Shown piece after piece: positions 47,456 to 58,988 of a stretch of DNA of 64,000 bases. Location: assembly GCF_000024945.1 (NCBI RefSeq), contig NC_013520.1, positions 1,202,501-1,266,500 on the forward strand, in the 5' to 3' direction. Within the stretch, counting starts at the first letter, position 1. Every line of letters begins with the position of its first letter. The notes under the pieces were generated by a model. The model did no database searches and was not told where the DNA came from. It was given only the letters and a program-made list of their open reading frames with translations. A program made the translations under genes and the position numbers. The stretch is from Veillonella parvula DSM 2008. GTDB taxonomy: Bacteria > Bacillota > Negativicutes > Veillonellales > Veillonellaceae.

Positions 47456-48449
47456 AACGATGCACCTCCTCTATAGATGTAACATGCTGAGATACGGCCT
47501 CACGAGCAGACTCTTCTAATGACAATAATAAATGTGTTTCTAATTGGTCCCAATGAGCCAAATTAGCTGGTATTTCTAAGTATTCAAATAAAGCAGTCCG
47601 TCCTTGATATACTGTACCATCGAATTTTCGTACTAGCCGTTGTGCAATAGCTCCCATTAATGTAGCCCGTATTAAATACGGCTCTACCCCCATATCCATG
47701 AGTCGTGTTACAACGCCTATAGCTGTATTGGTATGTATAGTAGATAATACGCGATGCCCCGTTAAAGCAGACTTAACGGCTAACTCTGCGGTCTCCTTAT
47801 CCCTAATTTCACCAATCATAATCGTATCTGGGTCTTGCCGTAAAACAGACCGAAGACCTTTGGCAAAGGTAAAACCAATCTTTTCATTGATACCAATTTG
47901 GATAGCCCCTTTTATTTCAGCCTCTACAGGATCTTCTAGACAGATTAACTTTGTTTCCTCTAAATTAAGCATACGTAACATGGCGTATAAGGTGGCTGTC
48001 TTACCACTGCCAGTCGGCCCACAGATAAGCAATAAGCCATAAGGACGTTTCAATAATTGTGCAATATGCTCAAAAATATCTTTACGCATCCCTAACGCTT
48101 TTAAATCTTTATGGCTTCCTTCATTCCCCATAAGACGACATACTAAGGTTTCTCCATATAGGCTAGGCAATGTAGACACACGCATTGTTACAGACTTATC
48201 TTTATGACTCCAAGCCCAACGACCATCTTGGGGTAAACGCTTCTCGCTAATATCTAAAGAACTACACACCTTGATGCGATTGATAATGAGTTCAGCTTCC
48301 TCAAATGATACAGTCATGTAATGTTGCAGCAGTCCATCTTGTCGTAACCGAACATGAGCACCAGTTTTAACGGGATCAAAGTGGATATCGCTTACATGGT
48401 GTTCTAAGGCATACAAGATAATATCGTCTAATGTTACGTCTACATACAT
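47439..48449 (-). CDS. pilB: Type IV pilus extension ATPase PilB (short form)
   Basis: This 336-residue GspE-family ATPase has a core N2 domain (VSDIHFDPVKTGAHVRLRQDG), the RLPQDGRWAW signature, Walker A GPTGSGKT, the Asp box LEDPVEAEI, Walker B DPDTIMIGEIRD and the His box TGHRVLSTIHT. It lacks the N1 domain and the Cys4 zinc site of full-length PilB, being similar in size to ComGA. GGAGGTGACC lies directly before the chosen ATG (MYVDVTL). It is the first gene of the pil operon. The 190 bases upstream hold the eno terminator but no clear promoter to my eye. Confidence 0.9.
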   Translation of the reverse strand: MYVDVTLDDIILYALEHHVSDIHFDPVKTGAHVRLRQDGLLQHYMTVSFEEAELIINRIKVCSSLDISEKRLPQDGRWAWSHKDKSVTMRVSTLPSLYGETLVCRLMGNEGSHKDLKALGMRKDIFEHIAQLLKRPYGLLLICGPTGSGKTATLYAMLRMLNLEETKLICLEDPVEAEIKGAIQIGINEKIGFTFAKGLRSVLRQDPDTIMIGEIRDKETAELAVKSALTGHRVLSTIHTNTAIGVVTRLMDMGVEPYLIRATLMGAIAQRLVRKFDGTVYQGRTALFEYLEIPANLAHWDQLETHLLLSLEESAREAVSQHVTSIEEVHRCGLML

Positions 48450-48584
48450 GGTCACCTCCAATACCTTGCGGTATGTTTTTACCTCACACTAGCATATGGC
48501 GTTATAGGTTTCGACATCAGCCTCTAAATCCCTTTTTTATTTTTAAAAATCCACGAAGCGAAAACTTTTCTATTTTTAGACATA

Positions 48585-48613
48585 CAAAAAAGGCGCCCCG
48601 AAGGGCGCCCTTA
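48585..48613 (-). terminator. Terminator of the cggR-eno operon
   Basis: The 7-bp stem GGCGCCC/GGGCGCC is closed by a TTCG loop on the minus strand and followed by TTTTTTGTATG. It is the end of the glycolytic operon and lies between eno and pilB. Confidence 0.93.
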
Positions 48614-48637
48614 TTAAACTGTTAGATAAAACGTATC

Positions 48638-49930
<1,293 letters not shown>

Positions 49931-50038
49931 TCATAAAATCTAATGGAATAACTGCCATCTGACAGCCATTATATATATTGAGCTTAACCTTATAGGCTTA
50001 TAACTCTAATTAACTACTAATATAGTGAAAGCTCCATA

Positions 50039-51565
50039 TTATGCTTTATGCACTAAACTATGTCCTGTCATGGCTGTTGGTTGTTCTATACCAGCCAAGT
50101 CTAATAATGTAGGCGCAATATCACATAGTTTACCAGCTTCTAATGTAGCTGTTTTAAGTGTGTCGCTCATTAAAATTAAAGGAACTAAATTCGTAGTATG
50201 TGCCGTATGCACCTTACCGGTTTCATGGTTGACCATAAGCTCAGCATTGCCATGGTCTGCTGTAATCAACAGATGACCATTTTTGCTGCGAATAGCCTCT
50301 ACAATACGCCCCAAACAAGTATCCACAGCTTGAACTGCTTTAACAGCGGCTTCAAAGCTACCCGTATGACCGACCATATCTGGATTAGCAAAGTTCAAAA
50401 TGATCATATCATACGTTTCATCTTGAATTGCTTGTACAACCTTATCGGTCACTTCATAAGCGCTCATTTCTGGCTGTAAATCATAGGTTGCCACTTGAGG
50501 GGATTTTACGAGAATGCGGTCCTCACCTTCAAAGGGTTCCTCTTCACCGCCATTGAAGAAATATGTAACATGAGCATACTTTTCTGTTTCCGCAATACGC
50601 AATTGGCGATAACCACCTGCACTTAGAACTTCACCTAATGTTTCAGATAATGTATCCTTTTCATACACAATATGTACGGGCAAACCATCCTCGTATTTTG
50701 TCATAGTTGCCATATATATAGATAGTGGCTTCCGTTTAAAGCCATCAAAATCAGGTAATACTAGTGCTTTTGTAAGTTCACGACCACGATCTGGACGGAA
50801 GTTACAGAAGATGACAGCATCACCATTTTTGATGGTTCCTTCACCATCAATGACTGTAGGAAGAACAAACTCATCTGCTGCATCTTTATCATAGGACTGT
50901 TGCACCGCTTCACAAGCAGATGCAGCTGTTTCACCTTGACCATTTACAATCGCATTGTATGCCAACTCAACACGATCCCAACGATTATCGCGGTCCATCG
51001 CATAATAGCGACCACTCACAGTAGCAATCTTGCCACAGTTTAACTCAGCCATATACGCTTCTAAGTCTTTTAAATAACCTTGTGCACATTGCGGAGCTAC
51101 ATCACGACCATCGAGCAAAGCATGTACATACACATGCTCGATCCCATTATCATGAGCTCCTTTAATGACTGCCTTAATGTGATCTAAGGAGCAATGCACA
51201 TTGCCGTCTGAAACTAACCCAATAAGATGTAAGCTTTGTTCTTTAGCTACTTTGTATAGTTCCTTCATAACAGGACGATTATAAAACTCACCGGACTCGA
51301 CATCTTTTGTAATACGTGTCAAATCTTGATAGACGATGCGACCAGAGCCAAGATTTAAATGGCCTACTTCAGAGTTCCCCATTTGACCTTCTGGAAGGCC
51401 TACCGCAAGCCCTGATGCTTCTAATGTTGTATGTGGATACGTATCCCATAATTGATTAAAACAGAGCGGCTTCGCCTGTACTACAGCATTGGTTGTATCT
51501 GTTTGATCCCCCAAGCCAAAGCCATCTAAGATGACTAGCATTACGGGAGCCTCTAATTTAGCCAT
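50039..51565 (-). CDS. gpmI: 2,3-bisphosphoglycerate-independent phosphoglycerate mutase
   Basis: This 508-residue manganese-dependent mutase interconverts 3- and 2-phosphoglycerate. The alkaline-phosphatase-like fold carries VILDGFGLGD (metal Asp), the phosphorylated Ser in QMGNSEVGHLNLGSGR, HALLDGRDVAP, NFRPDR and TADHGNAE. Start at MAKLEAPVML, with AGG six bases before. It follows tpiA by 13 bases. The cofactor-independent form is usual in Firmicutes. Confidence 0.96.
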   Translation of the reverse strand: MAKLEAPVMLVILDGFGLGDQTDTTNAVVQAKPLCFNQLWDTYPHTTLEASGLAVGLPEGQMGNSEVGHLNLGSGRIVYQDLTRITKDVESGEFYNRPVMKELYKVAKEQSLHLIGLVSDGNVHCSLDHIKAVIKGAHDNGIEHVYVHALLDGRDVAPQCAQGYLKDLEAYMAELNCGKIATVSGRYYAMDRDNRWDRVELAYNAIVNGQGETAASACEAVQQSYDKDAADEFVLPTVIDGEGTIKNGDAVIFCNFRPDRGRELTKALVLPDFDGFKRKPLSIYMATMTKYEDGLPVHIVYEKDTLSETLGEVLSAGGYRQLRIAETEKYAHVTYFFNGGEEEPFEGEDRILVKSPQVATYDLQPEMSAYEVTDKVVQAIQDETYDMIILNFANPDMVGHTGSFEAAVKAVQAVDTCLGRIVEAIRSKNGHLLITADHGNAELMVNHETGKVHTAHTTNLVPLILMSDTLKTATLEAGKLCDIAPTLLDLAGIEQPTAMTGHSLVHKA

Positions 51566-51578
51566 TTTTAACCTCATA

Positions 51579-52349
51579 TTAAGCGCTTACTTGATTCGCC
51601 GCTTTAATAATATCAATAAATTCATCAACCACAAGGGATGCACCACCTACAAGAGCTCCATCTATATTAGGCTCTCCAAGAATTTCTAATGCATTTTCTG
51701 ATTTAACGCTACCACCATATTGGATGCGTATTGCCTCAGCAGTTTCACTATCGTATAAAGATCGAATGTAACTTCGAATTTCTTTACATACCTCTTCGGC
51801 TTGATCAGCCGTTGCGGTCTTGCCAGTACCGATAGCCCAAATTGGTTCATACGCAATAATCAATTGGCTGACTTGCTCTTTAGGAATATCAGCCAAAGCC
51901 CCTTTAAGTTGTGACGTAATCCAGTCAATCGTATGACCAGTTTCACGTTGTTCTAAGCTTTCACCAACACAGACAATAGGATTCAAATTATGATGAAATG
52001 CACTTTTAATTTTTGCATTTACCGTCTCATCTGTTTCGCCATAATATTCACGGCGCTCAGAATGACCAATGATTACATAATTAACGCCTACCTCTGTAAG
52101 CATAAGTGGTGAAATTTCACCAGTGAACGCACCAGCATCATGATAATCCATAGTTTGTGCGCCTACTTCCATAGCTGTATTTTTCGTCAATGCTACCGCA
52201 TGTTCGATGGCTGTGAAAGGCGGACATACAACTACATCACAGAACAATTCCATATCTTGTAACACGCTGTTAAACGCTTCGATCAGAATTGATCCAGATG
52301 CAATGGTGCCATTCATTTTCCAATTCCCTGCAATAATGAGTTTTCTCAT
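51579..52349 (-). CDS. tpiA: Triose-phosphate isomerase
   Basis: This 256-residue (beta/alpha)8 barrel enzyme interconverts dihydroxyacetone phosphate and glyceraldehyde 3-phosphate. Motifs: AGNWKMNG (catalytic Lys), IGHSERR (catalytic His), AYEPIWAIGTG (catalytic Glu) and QYGGSVK with GGASL at the phosphate site. The chosen ATG (MRKLIIAGNWKMNG) has GAGG six bases upstream and lies one base from the pgk stop. Confidence 0.97.
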   Translation of the reverse strand: MRKLIIAGNWKMNGTIASGSILIEAFNSVLQDMELFCDVVVCPPFTAIEHAVALTKNTAMEVGAQTMDYHDAGAFTGEISPLMLTEVGVNYVIIGHSERREYYGETDETVNAKIKSAFHHNLNPIVCVGESLEQRETGHTIDWITSQLKGALADIPKEQVSQLIIAYEPIWAIGTGKTATADQAEEVCKEIRSYIRSLYDSETAEAIRIQYGGSVKSENALEILGEPNIDGALVGGASLVVDEFIDIIKAANQVSA

Positions 52350-52350
52350 A

Positions 52351-53529
52351 TTATGCCTCGGACAATGCAGCAATACCCGGTAGAATTTTGCCTTCTAAGA
52401 ATTCTAAAGATGCACCGCCACCTGTGGAGATGTGGCTAATTTTATCTGCTAAACCACTTTTTTCAATGGCTGCTACAGAGTCGCCACCACCAACGATAGT
52501 CATCGCATCAGATTCAGCTACAGCTTTCGCTACTGCATTTGTACCAGCTGCAAAGTTTTCCATTTCAAATACGCCCATAGGACCATTCCAAATAATAGTC
52601 TTCATTGGCGCCAATGCTTCTACATAAAGTTCGCGGGTTTTAGGCCCAATATCTAATATCATCCAGCCGTCTTCGATTTGATCAACATCTACAATTTTAG
52701 TATTAGCATCGTTGCTGAAAGCATCTGCAACTACAGCATCGATAGGTGTCAGTAATTTAGCACCTGCTACGCGAGCTTCCATAACAAGGTCTGTAGCAAT
52801 AACTTCTTGACCTTCTTCAAATAAGGAGCTACCAATATTACAACCTTGTGCTTTAATGAACGCATTAGCCATACCGCCACCGATGATCATTACATCAACT
52901 TTAGGCAATAAGCTAGAAATAACGGAGATTTTATCTGTAACTTTCGCGCCACCAATAATAGCTGCCATAGGTGTTTTGGGATGTACTATAGCTGCACTTA
53001 ATGCGTCAATTTCTTTTTTGAGCAAGAAACCTGCTGCCATAGGGATATAATCAGCAATACCGACTACAGATGCCGCATTACGGTGAGATACACCAAACGC
53101 ATCATTGATAGCAACATCTGCAAGAGATGCCAATTGCTTAGCAAACTCAGGGTCATTTTTAGTTTCTTCATTGTGGTAACGCAAATTTTCAAGCATCAAT
53201 ACATCACCAGATTGTAATGCTTTTACAGCTTCTTCAACTTTAGGACCAATGCAGTCATCTACGAATGCTACAGGCTTGTTGATAAGGTCAGATAAATGCT
53301 TAGCACATGGTGCCAAAGACATTTCTGGTTTGCGTTCTCCCTTAGGACGACCAAAGTGAGAAGCAAGGATAACCTTTGCCCCTTTTTCGATTAAGTAATT
53401 GATAGTAGGTAATGCACTACGAATACGAGTGTCATCAGTGATGACACCATCTTTCATAGGAACATTAAAATCAACACGAACAAATACTGTTTTATTAGCT
53501 ACTTGTAAACCTTCAATTGTTTGTTTCAT
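52351..53529 (-). CDS. pgk: Phosphoglycerate kinase
   Basis: This 392-residue two-domain kinase transfers phosphate between 1,3-bisphosphoglycerate and ADP. Motifs: VRVDFNVPM (N-terminal substrate site), ASHFGRPKG, GGAKVTDKI, WNGPMGVFE and GGGDSVAA. The ATG with GGAGG five bases upstream is chosen over a TTG one codon earlier. It lies 13 bases after gap. Confidence 0.97.
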   Translation of the reverse strand: MKQTIEGLQVANKTVFVRVDFNVPMKDGVITDDTRIRSALPTINYLIEKGAKVILASHFGRPKGERKPEMSLAPCAKHLSDLINKPVAFVDDCIGPKVEEAVKALQSGDVLMLENLRYHNEETKNDPEFAKQLASLADVAINDAFGVSHRNAASVVGIADYIPMAAGFLLKKEIDALSAAIVHPKTPMAAIIGGAKVTDKISVISSLLPKVDVMIIGGGMANAFIKAQGCNIGSSLFEEGQEVIATDLVMEARVAGAKLLTPIDAVVADAFSNDANTKIVDVDQIEDGWMILDIGPKTRELYVEALAPMKTIIWNGPMGVFEMENFAAGTNAVAKAVAESDAMTIVGGGDSVAAIEKSGLADKISHISTGGGASLEFLEGKILPGIAALSEA

Positions 53530-53542
53530 CAAAGCCTCCTGA

Positions 53543-54553
53543 TTATAAGCCTTTGCTTGCTACAAATGCGGCCATGTCGATAAGACGTTCGGAGTAACCC
53601 CATTCGTTGTCATACCAAGAAACAACTTTTACCATGTTGCCATCCATAACCATTGTCAAATCAGCATCAACAATGGAGCTACGAGGATCAGAGCTGAAAT
53701 CACAGGATACCAATGGTACATCAGATACACCAAGAATACCTTTTAATTCACCAGCTGCTGCTTTGCGGAATGCTTCATTGATTTCTTCTTTAGTAGCCGG
53801 TTTTTCAAGTTCGCAAACAAGATCTGTTGCAGATACGTCTGGAGTAGGAACGCGCAATGCGAAGCCATCTAATTTACCTTTTAATTGAGGCAATACTTTA
53901 GCAACAGCTTTTGCTGCACCAGTTGTTGTAGGAATGATGGACATTGCTGCAGCACGAGCACGGCGAGGGTCTTTATGACGTGCATCAAGAATTTTTTGGT
54001 CATTTGTGTAGGAATGAATTGTAGTCATCATACCGCGTTTGATACCGAATTCATCGCATAATACTTTAGCGAATGGAGCCAAACAGTTTGTTGTGCAAGA
54101 TGCATTGGAGATGATATGGTGTTTTGCAGGATCGTACATATCTTGGTTAACACCCATAACCATAGTTAAGTCTTCATTTTTACCAGGTGCAGAAATCAAT
54201 ACCTTTTTAACTGTAGGTTGTTCTAAATGAACTTTTGCTTCTTCTGCATCGCGATATTTACCTGTACATTCAATTACGATTTCTACGCCTTCTTCAGACC
54301 AAGGTAATTTGGAAGCATCGCGGTCGTGGAATACGCGGATTTTTTTGCCATCAACATAGATATTTTCTTCGTCGAATGTTACTTCGTTAGGAATTGTACC
54401 ATGTACGGAGTCGTATTTTAACAATAATGCAGTACCTTCATTATCACCAGTTGCATTAATTGCTACAACCTCAACGTCAGGATTATTAATCGCTGCGCGA
54501 ACTACACATTTACCAATACGACCAAAACCGTTAATACCAACTTTTACTGCCAT
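53543..54553 (-). CDS. gap: Glyceraldehyde-3-phosphate dehydrogenase
   Basis: This 336-residue enzyme has an NAD-binding start VGINGFGRIGK and the catalytic Cys in SNASCTTNCLAP at about residue 153. The His in the MTTIHSYTNDQ region is intact, as is the NAD-specificity segment VAINATGD. It is the first structural gene after cggR, about 68 bases downstream. It would work in both directions in a lactate-using organism unless a second gap exists elsewhere. Confidence 0.97.
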   Translation of the reverse strand: MAVKVGINGFGRIGKCVVRAAINNPDVEVVAINATGDNEGTALLLKYDSVHGTIPNEVTFDEENIYVDGKKIRVFHDRDASKLPWSEEGVEIVIECTGKYRDAEEAKVHLEQPTVKKVLISAPGKNEDLTMVMGVNQDMYDPAKHHIISNASCTTNCLAPFAKVLCDEFGIKRGMMTTIHSYTNDQKILDARHKDPRRARAAAMSIIPTTTGAAKAVAKVLPQLKGKLDGFALRVPTPDVSATDLVCELEKPATKEEINEAFRKAAAGELKGILGVSDVPLVSCDFSSDPRSSIVDADLTMVMDGNMVKVVSWYDNEWGYSERLIDMAAFVASKGL

Positions 54554-54620
54554 TGTTAGATCCTCCTAATAACAAAAATTCTAACCAAATTCAAACTAAA
54601 ATTTATAACTACTAATTCGC

Positions 54621-55646
54621 CTATAAGGCAGAAATTTGTAACAATTGACGCATCCCCTCCGCTGCTTGCTCATCAATTATGAGTATACCTTTTTGACAAG
54701 CTCGCATCACACCTATAATAGCATTCGCTTTTTCTTGTCCACCAGCTACAGCAATAACATTGGGAACCTTTACTACATCAGGAAGTGATAAACCAATATT
54801 ATTAGTAGAATAAATTAACTTACCCTCAATGTCACAATATTGACCAAGTGCTTCACCTACCGCATGATTATCTATCAACTGCTTACGCACATCATCAGCA
54901 ATATGGCGCTGATCTGCCATGCGCATTGCAGTACCAATACCAAATAATAGTACGTCAGTCCTACTAATGAGATCTCCAATTTCTTTAATTTGCGGTTCAC
55001 AAGTCATGAGCATATGTAATGAGTCTTGTGAAAGTCCATCAGGTAAATGGAGCATCTTATAGGACCCGCGAAGTCTTTCAGCTAACACAGAAGCGATTAC
55101 ATTAGCTTGGTACTCCACTACCTCACCAACGCCACCCCGGGCAGGTACAACAATAGGATTAAATGGTAATACTGGCATCTCTTCAGCTACTGCAGCCATT
55201 GTACTGCCACCACTGATGGCAACTACAGAGTCAGGCTCTAATAATTCCTGTAATAGCTTTGCTGCTGCAAAACCTAACTTTTTAACCATCAAGGTTCCTT
55301 CAGTAGGAGTGATGATAACCCTATCGATATGAAGTGCTTCAGTCAATCGATGTTCTAGCTCGTTAATACGATCTAGCTCATTTAAAAAATTTCGCAACTT
55401 TGGAACAATTGCATGTCCCTCATCAGTGAGAAAAATCCCTGGTTTATAAATGTCTACAAGACCATTAGCACGCATTAACTCAATATGACTTCGTACGGTT
55501 CGCTCAGGAAGGTCCGTTGCAGTAGCTAATGTCCTACGGCCTATAGGCTCTTCATAAACAAGGTGGTTTAGTATTTTGTATCGCTCCTTCAATACGCTAA
55601 CAATTTCAGGAACAATACGTTCACATATCATTAGAAATTCGTTCAT
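54621..55646 (-). CDS. cggR: CggR-like central glycolytic genes regulator (SorC family)
   Basis: This 341-residue protein has an N-terminal winged helix-turn-helix (about 25-85; RRTLATATDLPERTVRSHIELM) and a C-terminal sugar-phosphate-binding SorC domain (about 100-340; AISGGSTMAAVAEEM, PARGGVGE and LLFGIGTA). In Bacillus CggR represses the gap operon and is released by fructose 1,6-bisphosphate. Here it is the first gene of the same operon and has a matching operator just upstream, so autoregulation is very likely. The tail LRQLLQISAL is typical. Confidence 0.95.
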   Translation of the reverse strand: MNEFLMICERIVPEIVSVLKERYKILNHLVYEEPIGRRTLATATDLPERTVRSHIELMRANGLVDIYKPGIFLTDEGHAIVPKLRNFLNELDRINELEHRLTEALHIDRVIITPTEGTLMVKKLGFAAAKLLQELLEPDSVVAISGGSTMAAVAEEMPVLPFNPIVVPARGGVGEVVEYQANVIASVLAERLRGSYKMLHLPDGLSQDSLHMLMTCEPQIKEIGDLISRTDVLLFGIGTAMRMADQRHIADDVRKQLIDNHAVGEALGQYCDIEGKLIYSTNNIGLSLPDVVKVPNVIAVAGGQEKANAIIGVMRACQKGILIIDEQAAEGMRQLLQISAL

Positions 55647-55683
55647 CGGGTCCCTCCTTTACCCGTTTGGATCGTATGAATCG

Positions 55684-55717
55684 TTTTTCGTCCCATGTGA
55701 ACAAAATCCGTCCCACC
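55684..55717 (-). promoter_or_regulatory. CggR operator (two direct repeats)
   Basis: On the minus strand two TGGGACG elements (55710-55715 and 55690-55695, core TGGGAC) are spaced exactly 20 bases apart, each followed by a T/A-rich six-base spacer and a TGTT- or CGAT-type half. The Bacillus CggR operator is CGGGAC-N6-TGTC-N4 repeated with the same 20-base period. The site is downstream of the promoter, as in Bacillus, consistent with a roadblock mechanism. Confidence 0.82.
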
Positions 55718-55745
55718 TAAAATAAAAAAATACTTTTACACTTGT

Positions 55746-55774
55746 ATTGTATACCTTATGTAAATTTTATTCAA
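55746..55774 (-). promoter_or_regulatory. Promoter of the cggR-gap-eno operon
   Basis: On the minus strand -35 TTGAAT (55769-55774) and -10 TACAAT (55746-55751) are separated by 17 bases, upstream of the operator. Confidence 0.7.
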
Positions 55775-55788
55775 CCCTAAATAAGAGA

Positions 55789-55846
55789 AAACGACATACG
55801 CCTTAGATGATTTGTTATTATTTCAAATCTAATAATATGTCGTCAT
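55789..55846 (-). terminator. Terminator of the upp operon
   Basis: Outer stem ACGACATA/TATGTCGT and inner TTAGATTTG/CAAATCATCTAA form an imperfect hairpin. TTTTCTCTTATTT follows on the minus strand. It lies after upp and before the cggR promoter. Confidence 0.7.
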
Positions 55847-55890
55847 GTCCTCTTATTATATTTTAATATATCGTTTTACTTTATTGTATT

Positions 55891-56553
<663 letters not shown>

Positions 56554-56607
56554 CTAGCTATTAACTATCATATTTACTCTATCACAGATTAGAAAATCAT
56601 GCCATAA

Positions 56608-56646
56608 AAATATTAAAAGGGATGTGCCGAGGGCACACCCCTTTTA
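56608..56646 (-). terminator. Terminator of glyA
   Basis: Hairpin AAAAGGG-GTGCC/GGCACACCCCTTTT with loop GAGG-type. On the minus strand it is followed by AATATTTTTATGG. Confidence 0.85.
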
Positions 56647-56702
56647 TACTACCTATAAACTTATAGGACTATAAATATATAATGTAATTTTAATGTAATC
56701 GA

Positions 56703-57935
56703 TTAGTACAATGGATACGCTTCACAAAGTGTAGCGACACGTTTATTAGCTTCTTCATGGACCGATTTATCTTCAGGATTTTTAAGAACCACTGCAATAA
56801 TATCGGCAATTTCTTCCATATCTTTCACTTGCAAACCACGTGTCGTAAGAGCTGGCGTGCCAAGTCGAATGCCGCTTGTTACAAATGGGCTAGCTGGATC
56901 AAATGGAATTGTATTTTTATTACATGTAATACCTACTTCATCGAGTAAGTGTTCAGCTTCTTTACCAGTTAAACCAGTATTACGAACATCTACAAGCATA
57001 ACATGAGTATCTGTACCACCAGAAACAATTGTTAAGCCCTTTTCTTGCAATGCTGCAGCCAACGCTTTTGCATTGTCGATGACTTGTTGTGCATATACTT
57101 TGAACTCAGGTTGTAAAGCTTCACCAAATGCTACGGCTTTAGCAGCGATAACATGCATCAAAGGACCCCCTTGGATGCCAGGGAAAATGGCTTTATCGAT
57201 TGCTTTAGCATACTTTTCTTTGCAAAGAATCATACCACCACGAGGGCCACGCAATGTTTTATGAGTTGTTGTAGTAACGATATCAGCATATTCTACAGGA
57301 TTTGGATGTAAACCTGCTGCTACAAGGCCTGCGAAGTGAGCCATATCTACCATGAAGATAGCATCAACTTCATGAGCTACATCAGCCATTTTTTTGAAGT
57401 CGATTTGACGGCTATAAGCACTACCACCGGCAATAATCAATTTAGGTTTTGCTTCCAAGACAATCTTGCGGAACTCATCGTAATCGATTTGTTGTGTTTC
57501 TGCATCTACACCGTAAGGTACTACGTTGAAATATGTACCAGATACGTTAACAGGGGAACCATGAGTTAAGTGACCGCCATGGGACAAGTTCATGCCCACA
57601 ATAGTATCACCTGGTTGTAATAATGCGAAATACACGCCAAAGTTTGCTTGAGAACCAGAGTGAGGTTGCACGTTAGCATGTTCTGCACCGAACAAGCGTT
57701 TTGCACGTTCAATAGCTAATGTTTCAATAACATCAACATTTTCACAACCACCATAATAACGTTTACCAGGATACCCTTCTGCATATTTGTTTGTTAATAC
57801 GCTACCTTGAGCTTCCATTACTGCTTGAGAAACGAAGTTTTCAGAAGCAATCATTTCCAATTTGTCACGTTGACGTGCCAACTCCTGATTGATAACAGCT
57901 TGAATATTAGGGTCTTGTTTTTCTAAGAAACTCAT
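56703..57935 (-). CDS. glyA: Serine hydroxymethyltransferase
   Basis: This 410-residue PLP enzyme interconverts serine and glycine and charges tetrahydrofolate with one-carbon units. Motifs: [25 protein letters not shown], the PLP-lysine in [24 protein letters not shown] and [14 protein letters not shown]. The start at MSFLEKQD has AGGAGG six bases before. It lies downstream of rpiB in the prfA cluster, as in Bacillus. Confidence 0.97.
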   Translation of the reverse strand: MSFLEKQDPNIQAVINQELARQRDKLEMIASENFVSQAVMEAQGSVLTNKYAEGYPGKRYYGGCENVDVIETLAIERAKRLFGAEHANVQPHSGSQANFGVYFALLQPGDTIVGMNLSHGGHLTHGSPVNVSGTYFNVVPYGVDAETQQIDYDEFRKIVLEAKPKLIIAGGSAYSRQIDFKKMADVAHEVDAIFMVDMAHFAGLVAAGLHPNPVEYADIVTTTTHKTLRGPRGGMILCKEKYAKAIDKAIFPGIQGGPLMHVIAAKAVAFGEALQPEFKVYAQQVIDNAKALAAALQEKGLTIVSGGTDTHVMLVDVRNTGLTGKEAEHLLDEVGITCNKNTIPFDPASPFVTSGIRLGTPALTTRGLQVKDMEEIADIIAVVLKNPEDKSVHEEANKRVATLCEAYPLY

Positions 57936-57980
57936 AAGTATCCTCCTCATGTAAATATATGCGTATAAGGTAACGATGTA

Positions 57981-58418
57981 TTACTTCTCTAAGGCTTTAA
58001 TCTTTTCCACACGGCGTTCATGACGGCCACCTTCAAAATCCGTTGCCATCCAAATAGTAACGATGTCCTTTGCAAGGCCGGGGCCGATAACGCGTTCCCC
58101 CATTGTGAGAATATTAGCGTCATTATGTTCACGACATGCATGGGCAGAGAATGTATCATGACAAAGAGCAGCGCGAATACCTGCAATCTTATTTGCTGCA
58201 ATACCGATACCAATACCAGTACCACAAATCAAAATACCTCTGTCTACTTGACCAGATACAACTGCATTTGCTACAGGTACAGCAATATCAGGATAGTCGC
58301 AAGAATCAGCTGTATGACAGCCAAAGTCCTCTACTTCATGTCCCAATGCATTTAACAATTCCTTAACGGATGCCTTTAAATTTAATCCGCCATGATCACA
58401 ACCGATTGCAACTTTCAT
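57981..58418 (-). CDS. rpiB: Ribose-5-phosphate isomerase B
   Basis: This 145-residue RpiB/LacAB family isomerase interconverts ribose 5-phosphate and ribulose 5-phosphate. Motifs: GCDHGGLNLK at the start, ILICGTGIGIGIAANK with the catalytic Cys, and RAALCHDTFSAHACREHNDANIL. AGGAG lies eight bases before the chosen ATG. The longer upstream frame overlaps the phosphatase gene and is unlikely. Place between the arginine phosphatase gene and glyA matches Bacillus order. Confidence 0.94.
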   Translation of the reverse strand: MKVAIGCDHGGLNLKASVKELLNALGHEVEDFGCHTADSCDYPDIAVPVANAVVSGQVDRGILICGTGIGIGIAANKIAGIRAALCHDTFSAHACREHNDANILTMGERVIGPGLAKDIVTIWMATDFEGGRHERRVEKIKALEK

Positions 58419-58429
58419 AATTTCATCTC

Positions 58430-58876
58430 CTACGCCTTCTGAGGCACTGATGTAAGACCAGCCTCTACTAAGTGATAAATTTGTTCCGCACATTGATTAT
58501 ATACGGTTTGATCAGATCCATATGGGTCCGTAACATCACCATCTTGACCACCCCACTCGGAAATCGTTTTGATTTTACTTTCCTCAAATGGGAATTGGCG
58601 AAGTAGTACAGATTTGTGATCTTTCGTCATACCAATGATAAGATCTGCTGCATTCACGAGTTCCATCGTCAATGGTCTCGACTCATGATCAGAAATATCT
58701 GCAATGGAACGGACGGCTTCCACGGCTTGTTCAGTTGGTTTTGCGCCATAAGCGGCAAATAACCCAGCCGATACAGTGGTAACATCCTTATGTTGCTCCG
58801 CTGCAAGTGCCCGTGTAATACCTTCAGCCATAGGGCTACGGCAAGTGTTACCGGTACACACAAATAAAATATTCAT
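58430..58876 (-). CDS. Low-molecular-weight phosphatase, protein-arginine phosphatase (YwlE-like)
   Basis: This 148-residue protein carries the P-loop CTGNTCRSPMAEG at residues 7-19. The Thr in the loop (T11) is the residue known to direct YwlE to phosphoarginine rather than phosphotyrosine. The general-acid Asp is in DVTDPYGSD near residue 116. YwlE counteracts the McsB arginine kinase in Bacillus. No McsB lies in this window. Gene order (tsaC-type gene, phosphatase, rpiB, glyA) matches Bacillus. Confidence 0.88.
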   Translation of the reverse strand: MNILFVCTGNTCRSPMAEGITRALAAEQHKDVTTVSAGLFAAYGAKPTEQAVEAVRSIADISDHESRPLTMELVNAADLIIGMTKDHKSVLLRQFPFEESKIKTISEWGGQDGDVTDPYGSDQTVYNQCAEQIYHLVEAGLTSVPQKA

Positions 58877-58988
58877 AATAACATCCTTACTTAATCACAT
58901 TTTGTGATTACTTTATACATTATAGCAAATTCATCCAATATGTAAAGACATATTTCTATTATCAGTGGACATTTTTATGCTAGTAAAT

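Noticed and set aside
48450-48584. Possible cyclic-di-GMP riboswitch ahead of the pilus operon
   Set aside because: I looked because such switches often control pili. The conserved core of the class I switch is not present; only a small ACCGCAAGGT hairpin near the ribosome binding site is visible.
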